Notes under the pieces: model-generated
Seen by the model: the letters and a program-made list of their open reading frames with translations, nothing else
Told to the model about the DNA's origin: nothing
Database searches by the model: none
Shown: in pieces, positions 1 through 8,148 of the stretch
Layout of the letters: each line of letters starts with the position of its first letter
Numbering within the stretch: position 1 is the stretch's first letter
Assembly: GCA_947460975.1 (NCBI GenBank)
Contig: CANHGO010000003.1
Location: forward strand, 112,517 to 176,516
Reading direction: 5' to 3'
Origin: Cytophagaceae bacterium
GTDB lineage: Bacteria > Bacteroidota > Bacteroidia > Cytophagales > Spirosomataceae
DNA length: 64,000 bases
Translations under genes and position numbers: made by a program

Positions 1-338
1 CCGAAATCTCCGAAGCCATCAAAGAATATTTGGTAGGCAATCCATGCATTCGTCCCGGTTTTAATTTGACTCAAATGTCTTTGGAAATACAAATCCCCAA
101 ACACCAGTTGACCTACTTTTTCAACGATCACCTCAAAATCACATTCAACGATTGGAAAAATGAAATTCGAATCACGCACTTCATGCTTTTGGTGAAAAAT
201 GGACAGGCCATAAATAATACATTAGAAAGCCTTTCCCAATCTTCAGGATTTTTATCTAGATCTAAATTTACAAATGCCTTTAAAAAGAGTCAAGTTAAGA
301 CGCCTTCAGCCTTTCTAAAAGAATTTAATTTAGATTAA
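1..338 (+). CDS. AraC-family transcriptional regulator, C-terminal part (cut by window start)
   Basis: The reading frame is open from base 3 with no stop before it, so the gene begins outside the window; the first in-frame start codon seen (TTG at 30) lies inside the protein and is not the real start. What remains, about 111 residues, looks like an AraC/XylS double helix-turn-helix: a first helix pair around NFDH-type residues near FFNDHLKITFNDW, then MLLVKNG, then the second recognition segment SQSSGFLSRSKFTNAFKKSQVKTPSAF, which matches the usual G-F-x-S-x-S-x-F-x-x-x-F-K-x-x-x-G-x-(T/S)-P-x-x-(F/Y) pattern. The sensor part is not visible, so the signal is unknown. A tight hairpin follows the stop. 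Confidence 0.8.
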   Translation, partial: EISEAIKEYLVGNPCIRPGFNLTQMSLEIQIPKHQLTYFFNDHLKITFNDWKNEIRITHFMLLVKNGQAINNTLESLSQSSGFLSRSKFTNAFKKSQVKTPSAFLKEFNLD

Positions 339-344
339 CTTGTA

Positions 345-365
345 CCTTTTGGACAAAAGGGTTTT
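345..365 (+). terminator. Possible terminator after the AraC gene
   Basis: CCTTTT and AAAAGG (345-350 and 355-360) can pair over a 4-base loop and are followed by GTTTT. It sits seven bases after the stop codon. The stem is short, so it may be weak. Confidence 0.4.
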
Positions 366-413
366 ATTCAAAAAACTTTCTGGTGCTATCTAAATCACTT
401 ATCCTTAAGGCAA

Positions 414-442
414 TTTGGACCTTTTTAATCATTGGGTCCAAA
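414..442. repeat. 8-base perfect inverted repeat, 13-base spacer
   Basis: TTTGGACC at 414-421 is the exact reverse complement of GGTCCAAA at 435-442. No T-run follows it, so it is either a structured part of the AraC 3' tail or a protein-binding site. No function can be assigned. Confidence 0.35.
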
Positions 443-554
443 AGTAAAGCTAGCCATGCCCCATGAAAAAAATTCTTTCCATATTTTTGATCCAATCCTC
501 CTAAGGATATATTTAGATCAGATGATTCTAACCACTAATGAAAGAAGGTTTCCT

Positions 555-586
555 AAAAGCAGGGTTTTATAAACCCTGCTTTTTTT
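555..586 (+). terminator. Strong intrinsic terminator
   Basis: AGCAGGGTTT (558-567) and AAACCCTGCT (571-580) form a perfect 10-base stem over a 3-base loop, followed by six further T. An A-run on the 5' side makes it usable in the opposite direction as well. It separates the AraC transcript from the flavin-reductase-like gene. Confidence 0.8.
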
Positions 587-673
587 GTGCCCTCATGGTG
601 ATTTCTGAGTGTTTCATTTGAACGTTCCTTCCATTATTTCACAACAATTTCTTAGTCCATTCGTTAGATTCAC

Positions 674-1285
674 ATGAAATCATTCTCTATTGAACAAATT
701 AAATTGATGGATCGTTTTACACGAACTCATTTCATAAATACCCTTAGCGGCTTTAAAAGTGTCTCTTTGATTGGAACAATCAATAAAGTCGGACAGACCA
801 ATTTGGCCATATTTAGCAACCTGGTGCACATAGGGGCGGATCCAGCTTTAATCGGATTCGTCAATCGGCCTACCGAAGCCGCCCCGCATACCTTAGCCAA
901 TATTCAAGCCACAGAGTTTTATACAGTGAATCATGTACACCAAGATATTTATGCCAAGGCCCATCAGACCAGTGCAAAATATCCAGAACATATTTCTGAG
1001 TTTGAGGCCGTGGGTCTAACACCTCTTTTTAGGCCTGGAATTTCTGCTCCATTTGTGGAAGAGTCTAAAGTTCAATACGTACTTAAACTGGAAGAGGTAA
1101 TTCCGATCAAATTGAACGGGACATTTTTGGTTGTGGGCTCGCTCCAACAAGCATTTATTCCGGAGGAAATCATGGACGAGGATGGGTATTTGTCCATCGA
1201 AAAAGCCAATAGCCTTTGCTCACTAGGGATTAATGGCTATTACGAAACAAAACTTTTGGAAAAGCTACCTTACGCCAAAGCCTAA
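674..1285 (+). CDS. Flavin reductase-like, FMN-binding split-barrel protein
   Basis: This 203-residue protein resembles the flavin reductase-like (FMN-binding split barrel) family found widely in Bacteroidota. The N-terminal two thirds carry the barrel: a VSLIGT strand near residue 30, the N-L-A-I-F-S-N segment near 45, then DPALIGFVNRP near 57-67 and a T-x-x-N-I segment near 74-78, which is how these proteins contact FMN. No signal peptide is present, so it is cytoplasmic. Such proteins either reduce flavin for a partner oxygenase or use the flavin themselves; no partner is adjacent. It is a single gene that ends one base before the convergent glycosidase gene. The substrate cannot be told from sequence. 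Confidence 0.7.
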   Translation: MKSFSIEQIKLMDRFTRTHFINTLSGFKSVSLIGTINKVGQTNLAIFSNLVHIGADPALIGFVNRPTEAAPHTLANIQATEFYTVNHVHQDIYAKAHQTSAKYPEHISEFEAVGLTPLFRPGISAPFVEESKVQYVLKLEEVIPIKLNGTFLVVGSLQQAFIPEEIMDEDGYLSIEKANSLCSLGINGYYETKLLEKLPYAKA

Positions 1286-1286
1286 T

Positions 1287-3443
1287 TTATTCTATTAAAT
1301 ACCAAGTGTACGAATCAGGAGCAATCGTAAAGTCCAACGTAATATCTTTGGTAGGACTTAACAAAATGGCTTTTTTCTTTCCTTCTTTCGAGGTAAGATT
1401 AGCTATTTTTGAAATGCCCGTATAATACAAAGGCAAGGTGATTTTCCGCTGCATAATTTCTTTGGTCGGATTATAGAGCATCACAAAACCTTTATGCTTT
1501 CCCCCGGGATTTACATGTAAAAATCCATCCCAATCCCGGCCATCCGGTCGGCGCAATTGGATCATATCCGCATTCAACACAACGCGGTATTTTTTGTACC
1601 AGTCTAACGTTTCTTTCACCATGATTCTAGTTTCTTCACTATCAAAAAGTCTTGGCCCTCGATAACAGGCTTGTACCCCCGCCCCGTAATATTGAATCAT
1701 GAGTTGGTGATAATCTTTTAGATGCTCTTTTAACGGTTCTAAAACCGCCTCAGGCCCGCCCCCTTGATACCGGGTTAATGGCACAAAACCCCAGCTCATC
1801 GCCGCTGTTTTTTCAATCGTCCCATCATGGATATTTTGTCGATTCAATATTTTTTGTTGGTCCCTCGAAAGGCTAAAATTCACCTCGCGATACCCGATGC
1901 CAATCTTATGCGTCCCATCTAAAAAGTACCAATCGGGAGCATTGATATAGACGCCTTTTTCATTGAGCCAACGATATAATTCCTTCTGAATTTCCATTTG
2001 GCGCCACTGGGAATCTTTCAAACCTTCATGGCCCGGGTGTACCGTAGAAGCACAAACATCTCCCGGATAAGGCCCGTCATTTTCCCAAATATCAAAACCC
2101 GTTTTCGTATAAAATAACTTTATTTTATCTCGATAAGCCAGTCCCCACGGACTTCCAAAACAAGGAGCATTTCCAAAAAATGCACCACCTGGTTTGCCCG
2201 TTTTGGGATCGATGACATCGTCGGCGTCGCTGATGCGCCGACTACTAAACAATGAATATCCGCCAATCAAAATGTTTTTAGCGTGGGCATAATCGGCTAG
2301 TGATTTCCAACGATTTATATTCGCCGCGGTCGAATCCTCCATTTTCAAATGACTCCCAAAACTCAGAATAACCGCTTCATAACCCGTAGCCACACATTGG
2401 TCAATGGCCGTTTTAACTTCAGCATCATTCTTACTAACCAGGTGCATAAAGATCGGATTTTGAGTTGTCCACGGCGCAATTTTTTGATACATTTTTCGAA
2501 TCATTAAACCCCTTCTTTGGCGATCATAACTATCCATGAGCAACTCATGCGTTCTCGGAGATTTAAAAACCTCACCTGGTTTCAAGTCGATGCCCGGGGC
2601 TTTCTCTGGATAAATTTCCAACAAACAGGGCGTCTCAAAATTATAGTTGACCTGCGAAGTATAAGTAGGCTCCGTCTTCCAATGCGTCGTTTGATCACTT
2701 ATGTCATAGCGCATCGCATTGTTAAATGCGTAATTGGTCTCCACATAAATGCCATGCTGTTTCTTCATTTCCTCCGGTTTCCCTACTACCGCACTTTCTT
2801 CTTCCACTAATCCCAACACCTCATGAATCACTCGGTCAACCCCTATTTTCACCAAACTCTTGTTTTCAATTTGTACCCATTTGACGAGCAAGGGCAACCC
2901 GTCGATCAACTCATAATTCACATATACATGAATGCCTTTAAGTTCCGGAAGGGGCGAGGTAAATTCAAAAGAAATTTGTTTTCCCGTAGCCTGCCCATGA
3001 TTGGAAGCCCATGTTTTTCTTTGCCAAGAAATAAAGGGTTTCACATCTGAAATAGTCGAGCCGACAAATACAAAATCCTCTTTTCCCGCAGTCATTTGCG
3101 ATAACCATTCGGGCTTTAAATAGGCCCTTTCTTTTTGGCCCTCCATGCCTCCCACCGCATACATTTTCCCGTTTAAAACGACCTTTGCCTCAGGCTGCAC
3201 CGCCCGCAAAAGTTGTTGGCCATTGCTTACATTGACATAACTATAACAGGCTAAATTCTTACCTAGGTAAAATTCTCTTCTCAAAAGGCCATTGTCTAAA
3301 ATAATATTGGAACCCTTTTGGATGATCGTCGATTTCTGTTGGGCAGGCTTAACTAACCAATCATTTTGCAGGGGAACAAATTGGCTTTTACTTTCTAATG
3401 ATAAGAAAATTAGGATTATAGGGAAATATTTTAGTATTTTCAT
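1287..3443 (-). CDS. Secreted glycoside hydrolase-like protein, alpha-galactosidase-like (clan GH-D type, tentative)
   Basis: A 718-residue protein with a signal peptide (LKYFPIILIFLSLESKSQ). The N-terminal half (to about residue 310) looks like a beta-sandwich; the second half looks like a (beta/alpha)8 barrel. A G-F-D-I-W-E-N-D-G motif near residues 449-457 resembles the K-x-D-x-W nucleophile strand of GH27/GH36 enzymes, and P-D-W-Y-F-L-D-G near 503-510 could carry the acid/base aspartate. A C-terminal beta domain follows. I infer hydrolysis of an alpha-galactoside or related glycan in the periplasm or outside the cell; the family is not certain. An in-frame GTG lies one codon upstream; ATG is preferred. 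Its start is only 22 bases from that of the divergent sulfatase, suggesting joint control. Confidence 0.6.
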   Translation of the reverse strand: MKILKYFPIILIFLSLESKSQFVPLQNDWLVKPAQQKSTIIQKGSNIILDNGLLRREFYLGKNLACYSYVNVSNGQQLLRAVQPEAKVVLNGKMYAVGGMEGQKERAYLKPEWLSQMTAGKEDFVFVGSTISDVKPFISWQRKTWASNHGQATGKQISFEFTSPLPELKGIHVYVNYELIDGLPLLVKWVQIENKSLVKIGVDRVIHEVLGLVEEESAVVGKPEEMKKQHGIYVETNYAFNNAMRYDISDQTTHWKTEPTYTSQVNYNFETPCLLEIYPEKAPGIDLKPGEVFKSPRTHELLMDSYDRQRRGLMIRKMYQKIAPWTTQNPIFMHLVSKNDAEVKTAIDQCVATGYEAVILSFGSHLKMEDSTAANINRWKSLADYAHAKNILIGGYSLFSSRRISDADDVIDPKTGKPGGAFFGNAPCFGSPWGLAYRDKIKLFYTKTGFDIWENDGPYPGDVCASTVHPGHEGLKDSQWRQMEIQKELYRWLNEKGVYINAPDWYFLDGTHKIGIGYREVNFSLSRDQQKILNRQNIHDGTIEKTAAMSWGFVPLTRYQGGGPEAVLEPLKEHLKDYHQLMIQYYGAGVQACYRGPRLFDSEETRIMVKETLDWYKKYRVVLNADMIQLRRPDGRDWDGFLHVNPGGKHKGFVMLYNPTKEIMQRKITLPLYYTGISKIANLTSKEGKKKAILLSPTKDITLDFTIAPDSYTWYLIE

Positions 3444-3465
3444 CACGTCAAAATTGGTTTAAATC

Positions 3466-5079
3466 ATGCGAAATATACTCATAATTTTTTGTTCTCTTTT
3501 TCCCTTATCTGGGCTATTTGCAAACCCACAAAATCCAGTCAAAAAACCCAACATTGTTTGGATCGTGTGTGAAGACATGTCGCCTCACCTCGGTTCCTAT
3601 GGCGAAAAAGTCGCTAAAACACCGGTATTGGACCAATTAGCCAAAGAAGCAGTTCGCTATACCCAAGTATATTCGACCGCCGGAGTATGTGCCCCAAGTC
3701 GCTGTGCGCTCATCACCGGAAATTACCAAACCGCCATCGGTGGACATAACATGCGCACCTTAGGTCTTTCTGCCAATGCATTAGATGATTATCCCAAAGG
3801 CCTAAAACCCTATTCGGCCGTCATTCCAGCTGGCGTAAAATGCTTTTCCGAATACCTCCGAATGGCAGGCTATTATTGCACCAATAATGCCAAACAAGAT
3901 TATCAATTTGACGCACCGGTAACAGCATGGGACGAGAGTAGCAAGAAGGCTCATTGGCGTAAAAGGCCAGATAAATCTCAGCCTTTTTTCTCTGTTTTTA
4001 ATATTGAGACAACACACGAATCCCAAGTTTGGGTTCGAGAAAAACAAGCCCTTTTGGTTAATCCCAAAGATGTAATGGTGCCGCCTTTTTATCCCGATGA
4101 TTCGGTGAGCCGTAAAACCATGGCGCGTTTTCTGTCGAATGTGATGGTGATGGACCAACAAGTTGGCGCGATCATCAATCAATTAAAAGAGGATGGTTTA
4201 TATGAAGAAAGCATCATCTTTTTTTACAGCGATCACGGCGATGGGATGCCTTTTGTGAAGCGGGAATTAAGCCAACGAGGCCTAAAGGTTCCATTGCTGA
4301 TTAAAGCACCTAATTTGCCCAAAGGAAAAGTAGATAATCAATTGATCAGCTTCGTTGATTTTGGACCTACAGTCCTTTCCTTAGCCGGCGTGACCTTGCC
4401 TAAAACGCTTCATGGACAGCCTTTTTTAGGGAGTCAAAAAGCAAAAGCAAAGCGTCAATATATTTATGCCGCCCGCGATCGAATGGATTCGGAATATGAC
4501 CGAGTGCGTGCTGTCAGTGATGGCCGATTTAAGTACATCCGGAATTATATGCCTGAAAAATCATACTATCAAAACATTAAATACCGACTTCAAAACCCGT
4601 TGATGTTACACATCTTAGCACTGAAAGATGCGGGTAAATTGAATGAAACGCAAATGAAATGGTTTAGGCCAACCAAAGCCTTGGAGGAATTATTTGACAC
4701 TCAAAACGATCCGCATGAGTTTAATAATTTGGCGAATAACCCAACCTATAAAGATAAATTAGTCGAGCTAAGAGGAAAGCATTTGGCTTGGATAAAACAA
4801 TATGGTGACCTGGGGGCTAAGCCTGAATTAGAGATGATTAAAGAATGGTGGAACGGCCAAGATAAACCTCCGGTAACGGAAAAAAGTAATGTGGCCATCG
4901 CAAATGGAACAGTCCAATTATCATGTCCAACGGCCGGTGCATCCATTGGTTTTAGAAAGAATTCTAAGGAGACTTGGCAAGTGTATACGAAGCCATTCTC
5001 ATTAAACAATGGAGATTCGCTGTACGTCATGAGCCATCGAATTGGCTTTGTACCTACCGAAATACGGTTGAAAAATTAG
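3466..5079 (+). CDS. Secreted S1-family sulfatase
   Basis: A 537-residue sulfatase with a signal peptide ending near residue 19 (SGLFA-NP). Formylglycine-generating motif C-A-P-S-R is at 75-79, so C75 would be converted to the catalytic formylglycine; the metal site includes E36/D37 in VCEDMS and D256/H257 in YSDHGDG. In most S1 sulfatases the first pair is D-D, so E36 is a mild change. The family removes sulfate esters from glycans or small sulfated molecules, here in the periplasm or outside. It is divergent from the glycosidase gene and its last four bases overlap the end of the convergent second sulfatase. A maturation enzyme is not in the window. The last 60 residues may form an extra beta domain. 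Confidence 0.88.
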   Translation: MRNILIIFCSLFPLSGLFANPQNPVKKPNIVWIVCEDMSPHLGSYGEKVAKTPVLDQLAKEAVRYTQVYSTAGVCAPSRCALITGNYQTAIGGHNMRTLGLSANALDDYPKGLKPYSAVIPAGVKCFSEYLRMAGYYCTNNAKQDYQFDAPVTAWDESSKKAHWRKRPDKSQPFFSVFNIETTHESQVWVREKQALLVNPKDVMVPPFYPDDSVSRKTMARFLSNVMVMDQQVGAIINQLKEDGLYEESIIFFYSDHGDGMPFVKRELSQRGLKVPLLIKAPNLPKGKVDNQLISFVDFGPTVLSLAGVTLPKTLHGQPFLGSQKAKAKRQYIYAARDRMDSEYDRVRAVSDGRFKYIRNYMPEKSYYQNIKYRLQNPLMLHILALKDAGKLNETQMKWFRPTKALEELFDTQNDPHEFNNLANNPTYKDKLVELRGKHLAWIKQYGDLGAKPELEMIKEWWNGQDKPPVTEKSNVAIANGTVQLSCPTAGASIGFRKNSKETWQVYTKPFSLNNGDSLYVMSHRIGFVPTEIRLKN

Positions 5080-6551
5080 CTTCCCGACGACTTTTGCTTG
5101 GCCGTTCTTCCCCAATCAGGAAGGTCGATATGCAGGTTATCGTGCTTTTCCAACATCTCCTTTTTCAATAGATTTCGCATCCTTAAAACTTGACTTTGTC
5201 GGGCTTTATCTTGCGCCAAATTATGCTTTTCCCACGGATCTTTTTTAAGGTTAAATAGTTGGCTTGTCAACACCCCATCCACATTATACAAAATCAATTT
5301 GTAGCCATCCTTTGTTTTCAAACTCCTGCTCCAATGCCCATATACGTTATAAATTTGTTCTCTAACGGCTTTGGTTGGATTGCGGATAATCGCCTGTAAA
5401 CTTTTTGCCTCTACGCTTTTAGGTGCTTTGATATTCAAATAATCATAAATCGTAGGCGCAATATCACTCAGATAAACAAAGGAATTATTCCGCACATTTT
5501 TGGGTATTCCCGGACCCGAAAAAATCATAGGAACTCGAATGCTATGTTCGTATAAATTTTGCTTTCCCAAGAGGCCATGTTGGCCCATCGCCAAGCCATT
5601 ATCTCCCGCAAAAACAATCAACGTATTTTTTAAAAATCCTTCTTTTTCCAGCGTCGACATGATTCGCCCGATCTGCTCGTCGAGCTCTGAAATCATTCCA
5701 TAATATGCCGCGATATCTTCTTTAATCGCTTCTTCGGTTCTTGGGTGTGGCAGTAAATTCTCATCACGCACATTTAAATCACCATTGTTAAAGGGATGCT
5801 CCGGAAGGAAATTAGTGGGCAAAGAAATTTTGGAAGGATCGTATGCTTTGGCAAATTTTGCGGTGGGTGTCCTCGGGTCATGCGGGGAGGTGAAGGCCAC
5901 GTAGGCAAAAAAGGGCTTTTCTTTTGCCGTAGGACTTTGTAAAAAATCAATGGCAGTTTGCGCGTACAAATAGGAGCTGTAGGTTTCACTTAAAAAACTT
6001 TTTTCAGCGGGATATTTCCCCGTGGGATCAAAGTGGTTCACCCGAGGATGTTCCTGTCCACCTTCTTTTGGAAAGTGCATGCCACCAAAAAATATATGAT
6101 CGGCTTTTGAAAACATACGCGTATAGGAATTTTTGTCACTATGCCATTTGCCTGTATGAAAAGTGGTATATCCTTTTTGGCGCAACACTTCGGGTAGACT
6201 AACCAAGCTGTCGGGAATTATATTTCCATCACCCGGCAATCGATTTACATATCTCCCCGTCATTAACATCGCCCTGGAAGGAATACAAACTGCGCCCTGA
6301 TGTCCACCCATCACGTGTGCTTGTTGGAATGTCAAACCAACCTTGACCAACTTATCCAAATTTGGGGTTTTGATTTCCTTGTTCCCTAATGCTTGAATCG
6401 TTCTGAATGTTTGATCGTCACTGTAAAGGATAATTACGTTTTTTGCCGGAGCAGTTTTAGCCTTTGTATGTGAAATAACTTGGCCCATCATGTCGTTTAT
6501 GGTCAGTGACCATATGCATAAAAACAATAACTTGAGAACGGGATTTTTCAT
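5076..6551 (-). CDS. Secreted S1-family sulfatase (choline/iduronate-sulfatase-like)
   Basis: A 491-residue sulfatase from the ATG at 6551; the frame extends six codons to a TTG, which I reject because the signal peptide (KNPVLKLLFLCIWS) starts with the ATG. Motifs counted from this ATG: D-D at 45-46 in LYSDDQ, C-I-P-S-R at 89-93 with C89 as the formylglycine site, and A-G-D-N-G as the second metal motif. It resembles choline/iduronate-type S1 sulfatases, but the substrate is open. It is the last gene of the minus-strand MFS-DUF1501-PSD1-propeller-cytochrome run, after a gap of about 116 bases that could hold its own promoter. The stop overlaps that of the convergent sulfatase by four bases. 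Confidence 0.87.
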   Translation of the reverse strand: MKNPVLKLLFLCIWSLTINDMMGQVISHTKAKTAPAKNVIILYSDDQTFRTIQALGNKEIKTPNLDKLVKVGLTFQQAHVMGGHQGAVCIPSRAMLMTGRYVNRLPGDGNIIPDSLVSLPEVLRQKGYTTFHTGKWHSDKNSYTRMFSKADHIFFGGMHFPKEGGQEHPRVNHFDPTGKYPAEKSFLSETYSSYLYAQTAIDFLQSPTAKEKPFFAYVAFTSPHDPRTPTAKFAKAYDPSKISLPTNFLPEHPFNNGDLNVRDENLLPHPRTEEAIKEDIAAYYGMISELDEQIGRIMSTLEKEGFLKNTLIVFAGDNGLAMGQHGLLGKQNLYEHSIRVPMIFSGPGIPKNVRNNSFVYLSDIAPTIYDYLNIKAPKSVEAKSLQAIIRNPTKAVREQIYNVYGHWSRSLKTKDGYKLILYNVDGVLTSQLFNLKKDPWEKHNLAQDKARQSQVLRMRNLLKKEMLEKHDNLHIDLPDWGRTAKQKSSGS

Positions 6552-6627
6552 GATTTTAGGTCTAAACAATTGGGAGGTGTTCTGTCAAAAAATAAGAAGT
6601 ATTAAATCTTAAATACCTAAGAACCGA

Positions 6628-6640
6628 TCGAATAATTCGA
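6628..6640. repeat. Small perfect palindrome before the second sulfatase
   Basis: TCGAAT-A-ATTCGA is a perfect 6-1-6 inverted repeat in the gap between the cytochrome gene and the sulfatase gene. It could be a regulator site for separate control of the sulfatase, but arms of six in AT-rich DNA also arise by chance. Confidence 0.25.
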
Positions 6641-6667
6641 GGATAATTTTGCTCTAAATAAATCGTA

Positions 6668-8143
6668 CTATTTAGCTGTTTCTTCCACTCGAACGGTGTC
6701 AATTTCCAAAGGCCATTTGCCTTTGAAACCAAAATCAACCGTTAAACCCGGCCTCATTTTTTTCAATTTGGCCACACCCGCTTCGGTAAATTTGCTTTGC
6801 CATAGAAACACTCTTTTCAACGATTTGATTTTCGCTAAACTCAAGATGGCCGCATCAGAAACTTGGGTCCCGTATAGATTTAATGATTCTAAATATTTCA
6901 AATTTTCTAATGCTACAACCCCCTTATCACTTATGTTGGTATGGTCTAAATCCAACTGGATTAATATCGGCATGTCAGCAATTTGAGGCATAAAACTATC
7001 GGTAACTTTCGTTTGCCCTAATTTTAATTGGACTATTTGCTCTTGAACCGAAGACAATTCCGACAATTCTTTATCGGCAAGTCCATGTGCATTCACGGCA
7101 TTGACCTCCAAAAATGCTTGGTCTTTCGCCGCTGGGTTCACCAATAATCCCAATTTTCGTAGGCTGGCAATATCATCCTCATCAGCCTCAGAAATGGACA
7201 TTTTAAACACTGGAGACCAATAAGGTTCCGTCGACGATGTACCCGATGCATATTTGGCCAAAATGGTTTTTATTTTAGCATCGGCAGGCAAAGCCACCAC
7301 CTTTTTCTTGAAGTCAGCTCCATGTTGGACCCACCACTGCAAAACAGCAATCTCATCCTCCGTCATCGGGGTTTTTCCTTTAGGCGGCATGTGATGCTCT
7401 TCACTCGCATCCATTAAAAGTCTTTTGATCATTTCACTTTCCAGTGGCATTCCCGCTTTAATAATAGCACCATCCTCTCCACCCGCCATTAAAAACTCAG
7501 GCGTATCCATCCTTAATTTCCCCTTTTGCTTTTCGGCATTGTGGCAAGACCAGCACTTTTGTTTTAAGACCGGTTGGACTAATTGCTGGTACACAATCGC
7601 TTGTTGGATATTGTCAATCTTTGGAATAATAGCTCCGCCCTCAGCCGCTTCGGCCCGAGCTTCCATCCCGACCCAACCTCGAATTGGTTGAGGCAAGTAA
7701 GCAGTTAAATAATCCGAACCATGCGTTAAATTTCCGCCTAAATGTCCTGTGATGGTGATTAGAACTAATGAAACCCATAAGACGGGTTTAAACAATTTCA
7801 TCATCGTTTTTTCATCGGACCAAAACTTAGCCATATAAGCCAAGGCCGCTGAAATTACCCCCGTAGAAATGCCTAACCATTGGTGAAAAAACAAGGTATC
7901 TTCATCGTATTCACCTGTTTGGGACAAAGCCCAGCCCATGGCGCATGAAATGAAGGCACTCAAAGAAGCCCATAAAAATATAGTCGCAACAGATTTTTGA
8001 CGCAAGCCCTCGTGCTGTTCTTTTGAAAAAAAGTACATTAAAAAGGCAAGCACGAGCATCCCGACAGGCAAGTGTACGAGTACGGGATGAAAATGCCCAA
8101 AAAACAATACCCAATCCGATGGGCCTGCGTCCAATAAAATCAT
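6668..8143 (-). CDS. Membrane-bound c-type cytochrome with N-terminal DUF2231-like membrane domain and leucine-rich repeats
   Basis: This 491-residue protein joins three parts. Residues 10-135 hold about four membrane helices with a G-H-F-H-P-V-L-V-H-L-P motif (16-26) like DUF2231 proteins, whose histidines may bind heme. Residues 180-275 are a planctomycete-type cytochrome domain: heme motif C197-W-S-C200-H201, with M252 in H-H-M-P-P as the likely distal ligand. Residues 325-480 look like short leucine-rich repeats (LIQLDLDHTNISDKG, YLESLNLYGTQVSD). It should sit in the inner membrane with its heme in the periplasm and could pass electrons from a secreted oxidoreductase to the respiratory chain. 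It lies five bases after the propeller gene, so it is in the same transcript. Function is inferred from architecture only. Confidence 0.78.
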   Translation of the reverse strand: MILLDAGPSDWVLFFGHFHPVLVHLPVGMLVLAFLMYFFSKEQHEGLRQKSVATIFLWASLSAFISCAMGWALSQTGEYDEDTLFFHQWLGISTGVISAALAYMAKFWSDEKTMMKLFKPVLWVSLVLITITGHLGGNLTHGSDYLTAYLPQPIRGWVGMEARAEAAEGGAIIPKIDNIQQAIVYQQLVQPVLKQKCWSCHNAEKQKGKLRMDTPEFLMAGGEDGAIIKAGMPLESEMIKRLLMDASEEHHMPPKGKTPMTEDEIAVLQWWVQHGADFKKKVVALPADAKIKTILAKYASGTSSTEPYWSPVFKMSISEADEDDIASLRKLGLLVNPAAKDQAFLEVNAVNAHGLADKELSELSSVQEQIVQLKLGQTKVTDSFMPQIADMPILIQLDLDHTNISDKGVVALENLKYLESLNLYGTQVSDAAILSLAKIKSLKRVFLWQSKFTEAGVAKLKKMRPGLTVDFGFKGKWPLEIDTVRVEETAK

Positions 8144-8148
8144 GTAGA

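Larger units (their letters stand above)
339..673. other. Intergenic region, no gene seen
   Basis: This 335-base gap holds no credible reading frame. It contains three hairpins: a short one directly after the AraC stop (345-365), an 8-base perfect inverted repeat (TTTGGACC at 414-421 with GGTCCAAA at 435-442) and a strong terminator at 555-586. The last 85 bases should hold the promoter of the flavin-reductase-like gene, but I see no convincing TAnnTTTG box there. Confidence 0.6.

Noticed and set aside
2517-3050. Two open frames on the plus strand inside the glycosidase gene
   Set aside because: They lie opposite a gene with a signal peptide and catalytic-type motifs and show no family likeness.
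6552-6569. A TTG start six codons upstream of the second sulfatase
   Set aside because: The signal peptide begins at the ATG at 6551 and TTG is a weak start.
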